Source: Clostridia bacterium | GTDB taxonomy: Bacteria; Bacillota; Clostridia; Christensenellales; Aristaeellaceae | Length of the DNA stretch: 15,011 bases | Direction: 5' to 3' | Assembly: GCA_016295665.1 (NCBI GenBank) | Contig: JAEDKS010000047.1 | Location: forward strand, 1 to 15,011 | Shown: positions 1 through 6,016 of the stretch, in pieces | How positions within the stretch are numbered: position 1 is the first letter of the stretch | Layout: the number at the start of each line of letters is the position of its first letter | The notes under the pieces: generated by a model | The model's input: only the letters and a program-made list of their open reading frames with translations | The model's database searches: none | Told to the model about the DNA's origin: nothing | Position numbers and translations under genes: made by a program

Positions 1-3000
1 TCCGCCTCGGTCAGCGCCGTCACCAGCTCCTCGCCGGGGGTGATGAGCTGATCGAACAGCGCCTTCTTCCGCTGCCCCAGCGCCACCACCTGCTCCTCGA
101 TGGAGTCGTGGGTCACCAGACGCCACACCTCCACCTTGCGGGTCTGTCCGATGCGGTGGGCACGGTCGGTGGCCTGATCCTCGGCGGCGGGATTCCACCA
201 GGGGTCGTAGTGAATGACCAGGTCGGCGCCGGTCAGGTTCAGGCCCGTGCCGCCCGCCTTCAGCGAGATGAGGAACACCTGACCATGGCCCGCGTTGAAG
301 CGCTCGGTCATCTCCAGCCGACTGCCGGAGGGAGTCTCCCCGTCCAGGTACATGCAGGTGATGCCCGATGCCTCCAGATGGCGCAGCAGAATCTTCAGCA
401 TGCTGGTGAACTGGCTGAACAGCAGCACCCGCCGCCCGGAGGCCAGCGCGCCGGGCAGGAGGTCCATCAGCAGCTCCATCTTGCCGGAGGAGCCGCCGTA
501 GTCCTCCAGCACCAGGGACGGATGGCAGCACACCTGCCGCAGCTCGGTCATGCAGGCCAGCACCTCGGTTCTGCCGCGCCCCAGCCCCTTCTCGCTCATC
601 ACGCGATCCACCCGGGGACGCAGGCGCTCCATCACCGCCTGATAGACCTTCTGCTGCTCCTGGGTCATCTGCGCCGTCAGCACCTGCTCGATCTTGTCCG
701 GCAGCTCGGTCAGCACATCCTTCTTCAGCCGGCGCATCAGGAACGGACGCACCCGGCGCCGGAGGTCATCCAGCTCCCCCGCGTCCTGATAGCGCCGCAG
801 GAACGATGCGTAGCTCCCCAGATAGCCGGGCAGCACGAAGTCGAAGATGCTCCACAATTCCCCGATGGAGTTCTCCATGGGCGTGCCGGTCAGGGCAAAG
901 CGGGCATCGGCCTGCAGCTGCTTCACCGCCAGGGCGCCCACGCTGCCGGCGTTCTTGATCTGCTGGGCCTCGTCCAGAATCACATAGCGGAAGCGGATGT
1001 CCCGCATCAGCTCGATGTCCCGACGAATCAGCGGGTAGGACGTGATCAGCACGTCCACGTCCCCCGCCTTCTTCACATGCTCGATCTGGCTCGCCCGCTG
1101 CGCGCCGGTGCCGGAGAGCACCATCACGCTCATCTCCGGTGCGAAGCGCTCGATCTCGCTGAGCCAGTTGTAGGTCAGGGAGGTGGGCGAAACCACCAGC
1201 GCCGTTCTGCCTGCCTCCCGCCCCGCCTTCAGCAGCGCGATGACCTGCACGGTCTTGCCCAGTCCCATGTCGTCCGCCAGCACGCCGCCCATGTGCAGCT
1301 GATCCAGCGTCCTCAGCCAGCGGAAACCCCGCTGCTGATACGGGCGCAGGCTCAGCCCCTGCGGGAGCGTCATGTCCCCCTCGTCCGGATTCAGCAGCGC
1401 CTCCACCGCGCCACGCACGTCGCCGCCGATCTCCACCGGCACGCTGATGCTGTCCAGCAGGCTCGTCAGGTAGTACATCCGGTAGCCGCCCAGGGCGATC
1501 ATGCCCTCCTCCGGCACGGGCTTCCCCTCGGCAGCCCCCGCCTCCACCACCGTGTCCGCGACGCTCTGCCACTCATCCATGTCGCTCAGATCCAGGAAGG
1601 AGCCGTCCTTGAGCCGGAAGTAGCGCCGGTGCCGGGACAGCGCCTCCATGATGCCCATGATCTCCTCCGCGGGCACGCCGTTGTCGGTGAACATCAGCTC
1701 CACCCGGCCCCTGTTCAGCCGCATGCTGCCCTTCAGCAGGGGCTTGCGGGGCTTCATCTTCCGGAAGTCGCGGCTCAGGAACACCTCGCAGCGCTCCTGC
1801 AGATGCTGCACGCCGTCGCAGAGGAAGCTGTACACCGCCTCCTGACCGCTCAGATAGACGCGGCCCCGGCCCACATGGAAGCCGTAGCTGCCCAGCACGT
1901 CCAGCACCTGCCGCTCCCCCGCCGCGTCCCGCAGCAGCAGCTTCTCGCCCCGGCCCAGCGTTTCGGGCAGGGGCACCTCGTCGAAGGGATCAATGTCCCG
2001 CTCGCCGTAGCAGAACCGGGTGCGGGCCACCACGTCATCCCCGTCCCGATCCAGATAGACGCTGGCCTTCAGCGGCTGCTTCTCCAGCATGCCCAGCAGG
2101 CTGCCGTCCATCTCCACCATGCCGCAGAGCCGCAGGTAGGGCAGCAGATCACCGATGACCCGGGGTGTCTCCCGCATGGTGTAGACGAAGCTGCTCCGCC
2201 CGTCCGCCTGATTCTTCCACAGCACCCGGAAGATGGCCCGCTGCTCCTGGGGCACCTCCACCACCGTGGCGCCCAGAGCGGCATAGGCGCAGTCGGGCGT
2301 CAGGGGCTCGATGTCCCGGGGCAGGATGCCCGTCACCGTGACCCCACGGTAGTCCCCCGTGAGCCGGAAGCCCAGCTGCAGCCTGCCCTGCATGACCCGC
2401 CGCACCTGGTGCCGGTGCCCGTTCTGCTCCAGCACGAAGGGCATGGTGCCCAGCGCCCTGAGCACCATCCCGGCGTAGGCGGGCGGCAGGGGCAGCAGGC
2501 GCTGATCCGCCGTTTTGATCGTGGCGCCCACCGCCTTCTGCGCCTGACAGAGCGCCCGCAGAATCCCCAGCAGCGTCAGCGTCTCGGGGGAAAAGCGCAT
2601 CCACTCCGGGCGGTACTCGAAGCCCTTGCCGAAGCTCATGGGCGTGCCCGCGTCCATGGCCTCCAGAAAGGCCGGAATGCTCTTGACCGCGTACAGCCGC
2701 CCCTCCCCGATCCGCAGACCGATGCGCAGATTCGGAAAGCCCGACAGCTGCCGCTCCTCCAGCAGCGTGACCTCCAGGTTCAGCGTGCCGTCCTGCGGCA
2801 GCGCCGACTCCATCACCGAGAGCAGCTCCGGCGCGGCGTTGGCGGCGCGGGTGCGGAGCAGGTGCTCCAGCGCGCCGGAGCGCTGCGCCGCCAGCAGGGC
2901 GGTGACCATGTGCCGGCAGACCCCGCGCATCAGGCTTTCCGTGCAGGAGCACGAAGGGTTCTGACGGGCACTCAGGCCCACGCGGTGCAAGGGGGTGTGT

Positions 3001-3131
3001 CCGACCATATAGACCGCGCGCTCCGCCGATGCCATCTCCTCCCGCCACTCGCCCCGCCCAAACATGGCGACACCCGACTGATAGCTTTCCTCGTCCAGCA
3101 GTTCCCTGAGCTGATTCAGCGATAAGGGCAT
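1..3131 (-). CDS. SNF2-family DEAD/DEAH-box helicase with SWIM zinc finger (C-terminus cut by window edge)
   Basis: This is an ATP-dependent DNA translocase of the bacterial SNF2/RapA-like class, and its cellular target is not known from the sequence. I read 1043 residues from the ATG at 3131, and the frame is still open at base 1. Residues 61-74 form a SWIM zinc finger (C61-x-C63-x8-C72-x-H74). A long middle part resembles the SNF2-associated region of Bacillota homologues. The helicase core follows: Walker A GLGKT near 623-627, the DEAQ box at 720-723, SPTSLTYNW and LTGTPMEN motifs, and motif VI QATDRAHRIGQ near 986-996. Homologues end soon after the last residues seen, so probably only some 10-20 residues are missing. 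The start is supported by GGAG seven bases upstream. It probably forms its own transcript behind the terminator at 3220-3249. Family is certain; biological role is open. Confidence 0.95.
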   Translation of the reverse strand, partial: MPLSLNQLRELLDEESYQSGVAMFGRGEWREEMASAERAVYMVGHTPLHRVGLSARQNPSCSCTESLMRGVCRHMVTALLAAQRSGALEHLLRTRAANAAPELLSVMESALPQDGTLNLEVTLLEERQLSGFPNLRIGLRIGEGRLYAVKSIPAFLEAMDAGTPMSFGKGFEYRPEWMRFSPETLTLLGILRALCQAQKAVGATIKTADQRLLPLPPAYAGMVLRALGTMPFVLEQNGHRHQVRRVMQGRLQLGFRLTGDYRGVTVTGILPRDIEPLTPDCAYAALGATVVEVPQEQRAIFRVLWKNQADGRSSFVYTMRETPRVIGDLLPYLRLCGMVEMDGSLLGMLEKQPLKASVYLDRDGDDVVARTRFCYGERDIDPFDEVPLPETLGRGEKLLLRDAAGERQVLDVLGSYGFHVGRGRVYLSGQEAVYSFLCDGVQHLQERCEVFLSRDFRKMKPRKPLLKGSMRLNRGRVELMFTDNGVPAEEIMGIMEALSRHRRYFRLKDGSFLDLSDMDEWQSVADTVVEAGAAEGKPVPEEGMIALGGYRMYYLTSLLDSISVPVEIGGDVRGAVEALLNPDEGDMTLPQGLSLRPYQQRGFRWLRTLDQLHMGGVLADDMGLGKTVQVIALLKAGREAGRTALVVSPTSLTYNWLSEIERFAPEMSVMVLSGTGAQRASQIEHVKKAGDVDVLITSYPLIRRDIELMRDIRFRYVILDEAQQIKNAGSVGALAVKQLQADARFALTGTPMENSIGELWSIFDFVLPGYLGSYASFLRRYQDAGELDDLRRRVRPFLMRRLKKDVLTELPDKIEQVLTAQMTQEQQKVYQAVMERLRPRVDRVMSEKGLGRGRTEVLACMTELRQVCCHPSLVLEDYGGSSGKMELLMDLLPGALASGRRVLLFSQFTSMLKILLRHLEASGITCMYLDGETPSGSRLEMTERFNAGHGQVFLISLKAGGTGLNLTGADLVIHYDPWWNPAAEDQATDRAHRIGQTRKVEVWRLVTHDSIEEQVVALGQRKKALFDQLITPGEELVTALTEA

Positions 3132-3145
3132 GCAATCACTCCATC

Positions 3146-3182
3146 ACGTTTGCTCGCCGCTCTCCCAATGAGCGGCAAACGT
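3146..3182 (-). promoter_or_regulatory. Bulged hairpin in the 5' leader of the SNF2 gene
   Basis: On the minus strand ACGTTT-GCCGCTC pairs with GAGCGGC-(GAGC bulge)-AAACGT. That makes 13 base pairs with a 7-base loop and a 4-base bulge on one arm. The structure ends three bases before the GGAG ribosome binding site of the SNF2 gene. No U-run follows, so it is not a terminator. It could affect translation or RNA stability, which is inference. Confidence 0.5.
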
Positions 3183-3219
3183 TATTGATTCCACATCCAT
3201 CCCGGAATCCCTGCCGCAC

Positions 3220-3249
3220 AAAAAAATCGGCGGAAAGTTTTTTCCGCCG
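3220..3249 (-). terminator. Intrinsic terminator, minus strand
   Basis: Read on the minus strand, CGGCGGAAA, a 4-base loop and TTTCCGCCG form a perfect 9-bp stem, followed by A and then seven T. It is oriented to stop transcripts coming from the two-gene unit at 3486-4504 before they reach the SNF2 gene. Its distance of about 240 bases from the last stop codon leaves a long 3' untranslated region. Confidence 0.88.
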
Positions 3250-3407
3250 GCCGATGAAATCCATGATTTCCCAGGCATCATCCACCTGATCTCCGCACAT
3301 GCTATCCCCAGGTCAGGACGGGAAACTGATCGCAGCCGCGGAACAGCCGCAGAGCAGCAGCTCAGGGCTTGTGCAGCCTCTCCCCGTCGGATGGTTTGAG
3401 CGAAATT

Positions 3408-3450
3408 CAGCCATCGGCCCTGACCCGGAGTCTTTGCGGGCCGATGGCTG
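3408..3450. repeat. Perfect 13-bp inverted repeat with 17-base spacer
   Basis: CAGCCATCGGCCC (3408-3420) is exactly complementary to GGGCCGATGGCTG (3438-3450). A weaker outer pairing, GCGAAA at 3400-3405 with TTTCGC at 3463-3468, could close around it, and a small AAAGG-CT-CCTTT hairpin sits at 3453-3464. It lies 35 bases after the stop codon of the minus-strand gene at 3486. There is no proper U-run on either side, so a plain intrinsic terminator is unlikely. Confidence 0.75.
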
Positions 3451-3485
3451 GTAAAGGCTCCTTTTCGCGTGACGGCGCCGCCGGT

Positions 3486-4001
3486 TCACTCCACGGTCAG
3501 CGCGTCCTGGGGCACGGCGCCCGGCGCCTCGATGTGCTCCTGCCCGTCCGCGGTGCGGATGTGCTCGTTCAGCTCCTGCAGGCGGCGGATACGCCCCTGT
3601 ACCCGGACGCCGGTCAGCGCCCGGGACTTGCAGCGGTCAAACACCGTCCGCACCCCCACCGCAGCGGGCACCGCCGCCCATGCGCTGACCGAGGCCGCGA
3701 CCACCGCCCCGACCCCCATGGCGACACCTGTCTTGACCATGCGGAAGGCGCCGTCCCTTAGCCCGGTGCGCACAGGCTTGGACCGGGTCACCATTTTGGC
3801 ACCCTCAGTGGCGGCGATCACCACAAAGGGCAGCGCGCCGCACAGATTGCCGGCGGTCTCCGCCAGCTCCCCGGTCTGCTCCAGCAGCCCGGCCTCCACC
3901 GCCAGATCATCCACGCAAGTCAGGCCCGCCGCCAGGCTGTCCACCACGGTTTCCTTCCGGCGGCCCCGGTATTCCTTCAGCATCTGCTCGTAGCTCTTCA
4001 T
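3486..4001 (-). CDS. Hypothetical protein with Gly/Ala-rich hydrophobic segments
   Basis: I do not recognise this 171-residue protein. The ATG at 4001 is preferred because GGAGG lies eight bases upstream; an in-frame ATG at 4007 would leave only two bases. The first 50 residues are charged and mostly helical in character. Residues 52-67 (GNLCGALPFVVIAATE) and about 90-120 are hydrophobic and rich in Gly, Ala and Val, with GxxxG-like spacing in TGVAMGVGAVVAASVSAWAA, which suggests membrane insertion or tight helix packing. A basic stretch follows (R118, R123, K125, R127), then a mixed helical tail and an acidic, Pro-containing C-terminus. It is the second gene of a unit with the coiled-coil membrane protein 68 bases upstream, so the two products may work together at the membrane. 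No catalytic motif is visible and I assign no function. Confidence 0.72.
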   Translation of the reverse strand: MKSYEQMLKEYRGRRKETVVDSLAAGLTCVDDLAVEAGLLEQTGELAETAGNLCGALPFVVIAATEGAKMVTRSKPVRTGLRDGAFRMVKTGVAMGVGAVVAASVSAWAAVPAAVGVRTVFDRCKSRALTGVRVQGRIRRLQELNEHIRTADGQEHIEAPGAVPQDALTVE

Positions 4002-4069
4002 CGTCATGTCCTCCGCAGGCCGTTCAGCCTGTGTTCCTTCAATAAATAAGCCCGGGGACTGCTCCGGCT

Positions 4070-4504
4070 TCACCGGAACAGGTTCAGAATCGTCACCAGC
4101 ACCCAGCTGCCGCAGACGATGCCCACCAGCACCGTCAGCTGCGAGAGCAGCTTCTGGCGGGGAGGCCTGTCCGGCTTCTGACGGGCCCGCAGCTGCTCCT
4201 CCAGGGCGGCGGCGCGGCTCTCCAGCGCGTCCAGCCGCCGCTCCAGCGCCTGCTGCGTTTCCCGGAGCGCGGTCTCCTGCGCCTGCTGCTCGCTTTCGAT
4301 GCGCTGCGTGCGGCGGTCGAGCTCCCGCCCGAGGTTCTCCGCTTCCGCCCGGAGCTTGCTCTGATCCTCGCACAGCCCCTCCGCCACCAGGGTCATCTCG
4401 GCGGTGAACTGCTCCATGAGCTGCGTGGTGTTGTCGCCCTTCACCATGCGCAGGGCGCTGTCCAGCATCCTCCGGGGCGCGGATACGTTCTTGTTCTCGG
4501 TCAT
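4070..4504 (-). CDS. Hypothetical coiled-coil protein with C-terminal membrane anchor
   Basis: I do not recognise this 144-residue protein. I start it at 4504 because AAGGGAGG lies seven bases before that ATG; an upstream in-frame ATG at 4525 would begin inside that ribosome binding site. The N-terminal 40 residues carry a short amphipathic stretch (RRMLDSALRMVK). Residues 45-110 are rich in Glu, Gln, Arg and Leu with heptad spacing, typical of a coiled coil. After a Pro/Arg hinge (PDRPPRQK) residues 119-142 form one hydrophobic segment ending NLFR, so the protein is probably tail-anchored with the coiled coil in the cytoplasm. It is the first gene of a two-gene unit, with an extended -10 promoter directly upstream. 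The coding call rests on promoter, ribosome binding site, terminator and coherent protein features together. Confidence 0.75.
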   Translation of the reverse strand: MTENKNVSAPRRMLDSALRMVKGDNTTQLMEQFTAEMTLVAEGLCEDQSKLRAEAENLGRELDRRTQRIESEQQAQETALRETQQALERRLDALESRAAALEEQLRARQKPDRPPRQKLLSQLTVLVGIVCGSWVLVTILNLFR

Positions 4505-4536
4505 CCGACCGCCTCCCTTCTGCATCGCCTGACAGC

Positions 4537-4545
4537 ATTATACCA
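4537..4545 (-). promoter_or_regulatory. Extended -10 promoter for the orphan two-gene unit
   Basis: The minus strand reads TGGTATAAT, a perfect -10 box with the TGn extension. No good -35 hexamer sits 16-18 bases upstream, as is common for extended -10 promoters. Transcription would begin near 4530, about 10 bases before the AAGGGAGG ribosome binding site of the gene starting at 4504. Confidence 0.7.
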
Positions 4546-4668
4546 CAGATTCCCCCGGGCTGCATGAGAATTTGGTGAGAACACGGCATCCCCCGCACCC
4601 CTCTACCCGGGTTTCAGATACAGGATACCATAGAAAGATTACATTTGTGTTAAATTTGGGGAAAATGG

Positions 4669-4697
4669 TAGACATTCGACCACAGCTGTGGTAAGAT
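4669..4697 (+). promoter_or_regulatory. Sigma-A type promoter for lacI and probably the transporter genes
   Basis: TAGACA (4669-4674) is one base from the -35 consensus. The spacer is 17 bases and TAAGAT (4692-4697) is a fair -10 box with a TGG extension. The DNA just upstream is rich in A and T. The expected start is near 4704, which gives a leader of about 240 bases before lacI. No equally good promoter was seen between lacI and the binding-protein gene, so this promoter may serve the whole lacI to amylase cluster. Confidence 0.68.
4679..4692. promoter_or_regulatory. 14-bp perfect palindrome inside the promoter spacer, possible operator
   Basis: ACCACAGCTGTGGT is a perfect palindrome lying between the -35 and -10 boxes of the promoter at 4669-4697 and touching the first base of the -10 box. 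A dimeric repressor bound here would block RNA polymerase. Its sequence does not resemble the GGAAACG-type sites at 4846 and 11269, so a different regulator is likely. Confidence 0.5.
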
Positions 4698-4771
4698 ACA
4701 GTTGCTCAAAGAGGAGAGGCACATCCAAGGTGCTTCCCGATGGATTGTTTCCTGTTCATGCTGAACGATAT

Positions 4772-4800
4772 GCGGTGCCGGAGGTTCGCTTCCGCGCCGC
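4772..4800 (+). promoter_or_regulatory. Stable leader hairpin with TTCG loop upstream of lacI
   Basis: The 13 bases from 4772 (GCGGTGCCGGAGG) pair with 4789-4800 (CTTCCGCGCCGC) around a TTCG loop, with one bulged C and two G-U pairs. Seven A follow on the plus strand, so it does not terminate plus-strand transcripts. It lies inside the leader transcribed from about 4704. A role in stability or attenuation is inference. Confidence 0.5.
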
Positions 4801-4845
4801 AAAAAAAGGAAGATTGCCAACTTGAGCAGGTTTTTTACCCCAAAC

Positions 4846-4870
4846 TGGAAACGTTACCGATAACGGTACC
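4846..4870. promoter_or_regulatory. Candidate LacI-family operator in front of lacI
   Basis: TGGAAACGTTACCGATA (4846-4862) matches a site before malQ in 15 of 17 bases. Within it lie GGAAACGTTACC and the overlapping CGTTACCGATAACG (4852-4865), palindromic at six of seven pairs around a central CG, as is typical for LacI-family operators. It sits about 140 bases downstream of the predicted start, where it could act as a roadblock or belong to a nearer promoter I could not identify. It also resembles a catabolite-response (cre) element with two mismatches, so CcpA is the alternative binder. Confidence 0.6.
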
Positions 4871-4942
4871 AGCCGAATGTCCCCCACGAGCGCAGGAGGG
4901 CGGTCTCAGGTGTGGACACTGACGGGCAGGCAGGAGGGCGTC

Positions 4943-5947
4943 ATGAAGATCTACACCATCAAGGATATCGCAAGGCTGTCCGGCGTGAGCGTCACCACGG
5001 TCTCCCGTGTGCTCAACCACCGTCCGGACGTGAACCGCGAGACCCGTGAGCGTGTGGAGCGCATCATGCAGGACTGCCACTTCGTGGGCAACGCCAACGC
5101 CCGCGGGCTGAAGCAGGCCGAGAGCGATGTGGTCGCGGTCATCCTCCGCGGACGGCTGAACCCCTTCCTGAACGCCCTGGCGGAGGCCATCCTGCAGCGC
5201 ACCGTCAGCAGCGACTTCACCTATGTGACCGAGTTCATCGACGAGAAGGCGGACGAGTTCCAGACTGCCCTGCGACTCTACCACGAGAAGCGGGTGAAGG
5301 GCTTCATCTTCGTGGGCAGCCGCATCGACGGTCGCGCCCGGGTGATGGACGGGGTGGACGTGCCCATGGTGTTCGCCACGGTGTCCACCGCCGGCACCCT
5401 GCTGGAGCGGGCCTCCTCGGTCACCATCGACGACCGGGCCATGAGCCGCGAGGCGATGGTGGCCCTGCTGCGAAGTGGACACCGGCGCATCGCCGTGTTC
5501 GGCGGCGACCGCACCGGCGACGACTGCCACGCCCTGCGCTATCAGGGCGTGCTGGATGCCTGCAGGGCCTGCGGCTGCACGTTCGACGAGAGCCGCTATG
5601 TGGAGACCCGCTTCTCCCTGAAGGATGCCTACGACGCCACCCGCGCCTTCTTCGCCCTCAAGGGCGACACCACCGCGGTGTTCTGCATGGCGGACACGGT
5701 GGCGATGGGCGTGTGCCGGGCGCTGCACGACATCGGGCGGCAGGTTCCGGAGGATGTCAGCGTGGTGGGCTTTGACGGCACCGAGCTGGGCAAGTACTTC
5801 GTGCCCCGGCTGACCACCGTGGTGCAGCCCGTGGACGAGATCGCCGGGCAGACCGTGGAGGTGCTGACCGACATGCTGGAAAACGGCGCGCCGCCCCGGC
5901 ATGTGGTGGTGTCGTCCGAGCTGCTGATGCGGGAATCGTTTTGCTGA
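4943..5947 (+). CDS. LacI-family transcriptional regulator of the maltodextrin genes
   Basis: A 334-residue sugar-responsive repressor of usual LacI/GalR length. Residues 3-25 (YTIKDIARLSGVSVTTVSRV then LN) are the DNA-binding helix-turn-helix, followed by the hinge helix region with NANARGLKQ near 50-58 and a periplasmic-binding-protein-like ligand domain to the end. That domain includes the family pattern VGFDGTELGKYFVPRLTTVV and PVDEIAGQ. I chose the ATG at 4943 because AGGAGG lies five bases before it and the helix-turn-helix then starts at residue 3; the longer frame from 4877 adds 22 residues unlike the family. It stands directly before the transporter genes, and candidate operators lie before lacI and before malQ, so it probably senses maltose or maltodextrins and controls both units. 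The ligand is inferred from context, not from sequence. Confidence 0.93.
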   Translation: MKIYTIKDIARLSGVSVTTVSRVLNHRPDVNRETRERVERIMQDCHFVGNANARGLKQAESDVVAVILRGRLNPFLNALAEAILQRTVSSDFTYVTEFIDEKADEFQTALRLYHEKRVKGFIFVGSRIDGRARVMDGVDVPMVFATVSTAGTLLERASSVTIDDRAMSREAMVALLRSGHRRIAVFGGDRTGDDCHALRYQGVLDACRACGCTFDESRYVETRFSLKDAYDATRAFFALKGDTTAVFCMADTVAMGVCRALHDIGRQVPEDVSVVGFDGTELGKYFVPRLTTVVQPVDEIAGQTVEVLTDMLENGAPPRHVVVSSELLMRESFC

Positions 5948-5974
5948 AACCCGCACACCATTCATTCTGTACTC

Positions 5975-5994
5975 CGCACGGCGAAAGCCGTGTG
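5975..5994 (+). promoter_or_regulatory. Hairpin with GAAA loop between lacI and the binding-protein gene
   Basis: CGCACGGC (5975-5982) pairs with GCCGTGTG (5987-5994), including one G-U pair, around a GAAA tetraloop. It ends about 10 bases before the AAAGGAGG of the binding-protein gene. No U-run follows, so it looks like a 5' stabilising or processing structure for the binding-protein message rather than a terminator. Confidence 0.55.
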
Positions 5995-6016
5995 AGAATA
6001 AAAGGAGGAATTCCCA

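Larger units (their letters stand above)
3132..3485. other. Intergenic stretch between SNF2 gene and orphan two-gene unit
   Basis: These 354 bases hold three structured elements: the SNF2 leader hairpin (3146-3182), a minus-strand terminator (3220-3249) and a perfect 13-bp inverted repeat (3408-3450). A minus-strand frame of 54 codons also runs from the ATG at 3300 to a TGA at 3136, but it reads through the terminator and has only a weak ribosome binding site, so I do not call it a gene. I saw no convincing promoter for the SNF2 gene, although one should lie between 3220 and about 3150. Confidence 0.6.
4546..4942. other. Divergent intergenic region and lacI leader
   Basis: About 400 bases separate the minus-strand promoter at 4537-4545 from the lacI start. 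They hold a plus-strand promoter (4669-4697) with a palindrome in its spacer, a long leader with a stable hairpin (4772-4800), a T6 run (4831-4836) and a candidate operator (4846-4870). A 60-codon frame from 4740 to 4922 crosses the hairpin and operator and has no good ribosome binding site, so I do not call it. No further gene is visible. Confidence 0.6.

Noticed and set aside
108..3125. 1005-codon plus-strand open frame opposite the SNF2 gene
   Set aside because: Its product is rich in His, Gln, Leu and Ala with no domain, while the opposite strand carries all SNF2 motifs. Long antisense frames are a codon-bias effect of high GC.
4002..4598. Upstream extension of the 171-residue gene in the same frame
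   Set aside because: The frame stays open to 4598, but this part overlaps the coiled-coil gene in another frame and reads as Gly/Ala/Arg filler; the GGAGG site before 4001 marks the real start.
4740..4922. 60-codon plus-strand frame in the lacI leader
   Set aside because: Only AGGTG precedes the ATG, it spans the stable hairpin and the candidate operator, and the product has no recognisable feature. A short leader peptide cannot be wholly excluded.
4877..4942. Longer lacI start at 4877
   Set aside because: It adds 22 residues before the helix-turn-helix, unlike the family, and the ATG at 4943 has AGGAGG at good distance.
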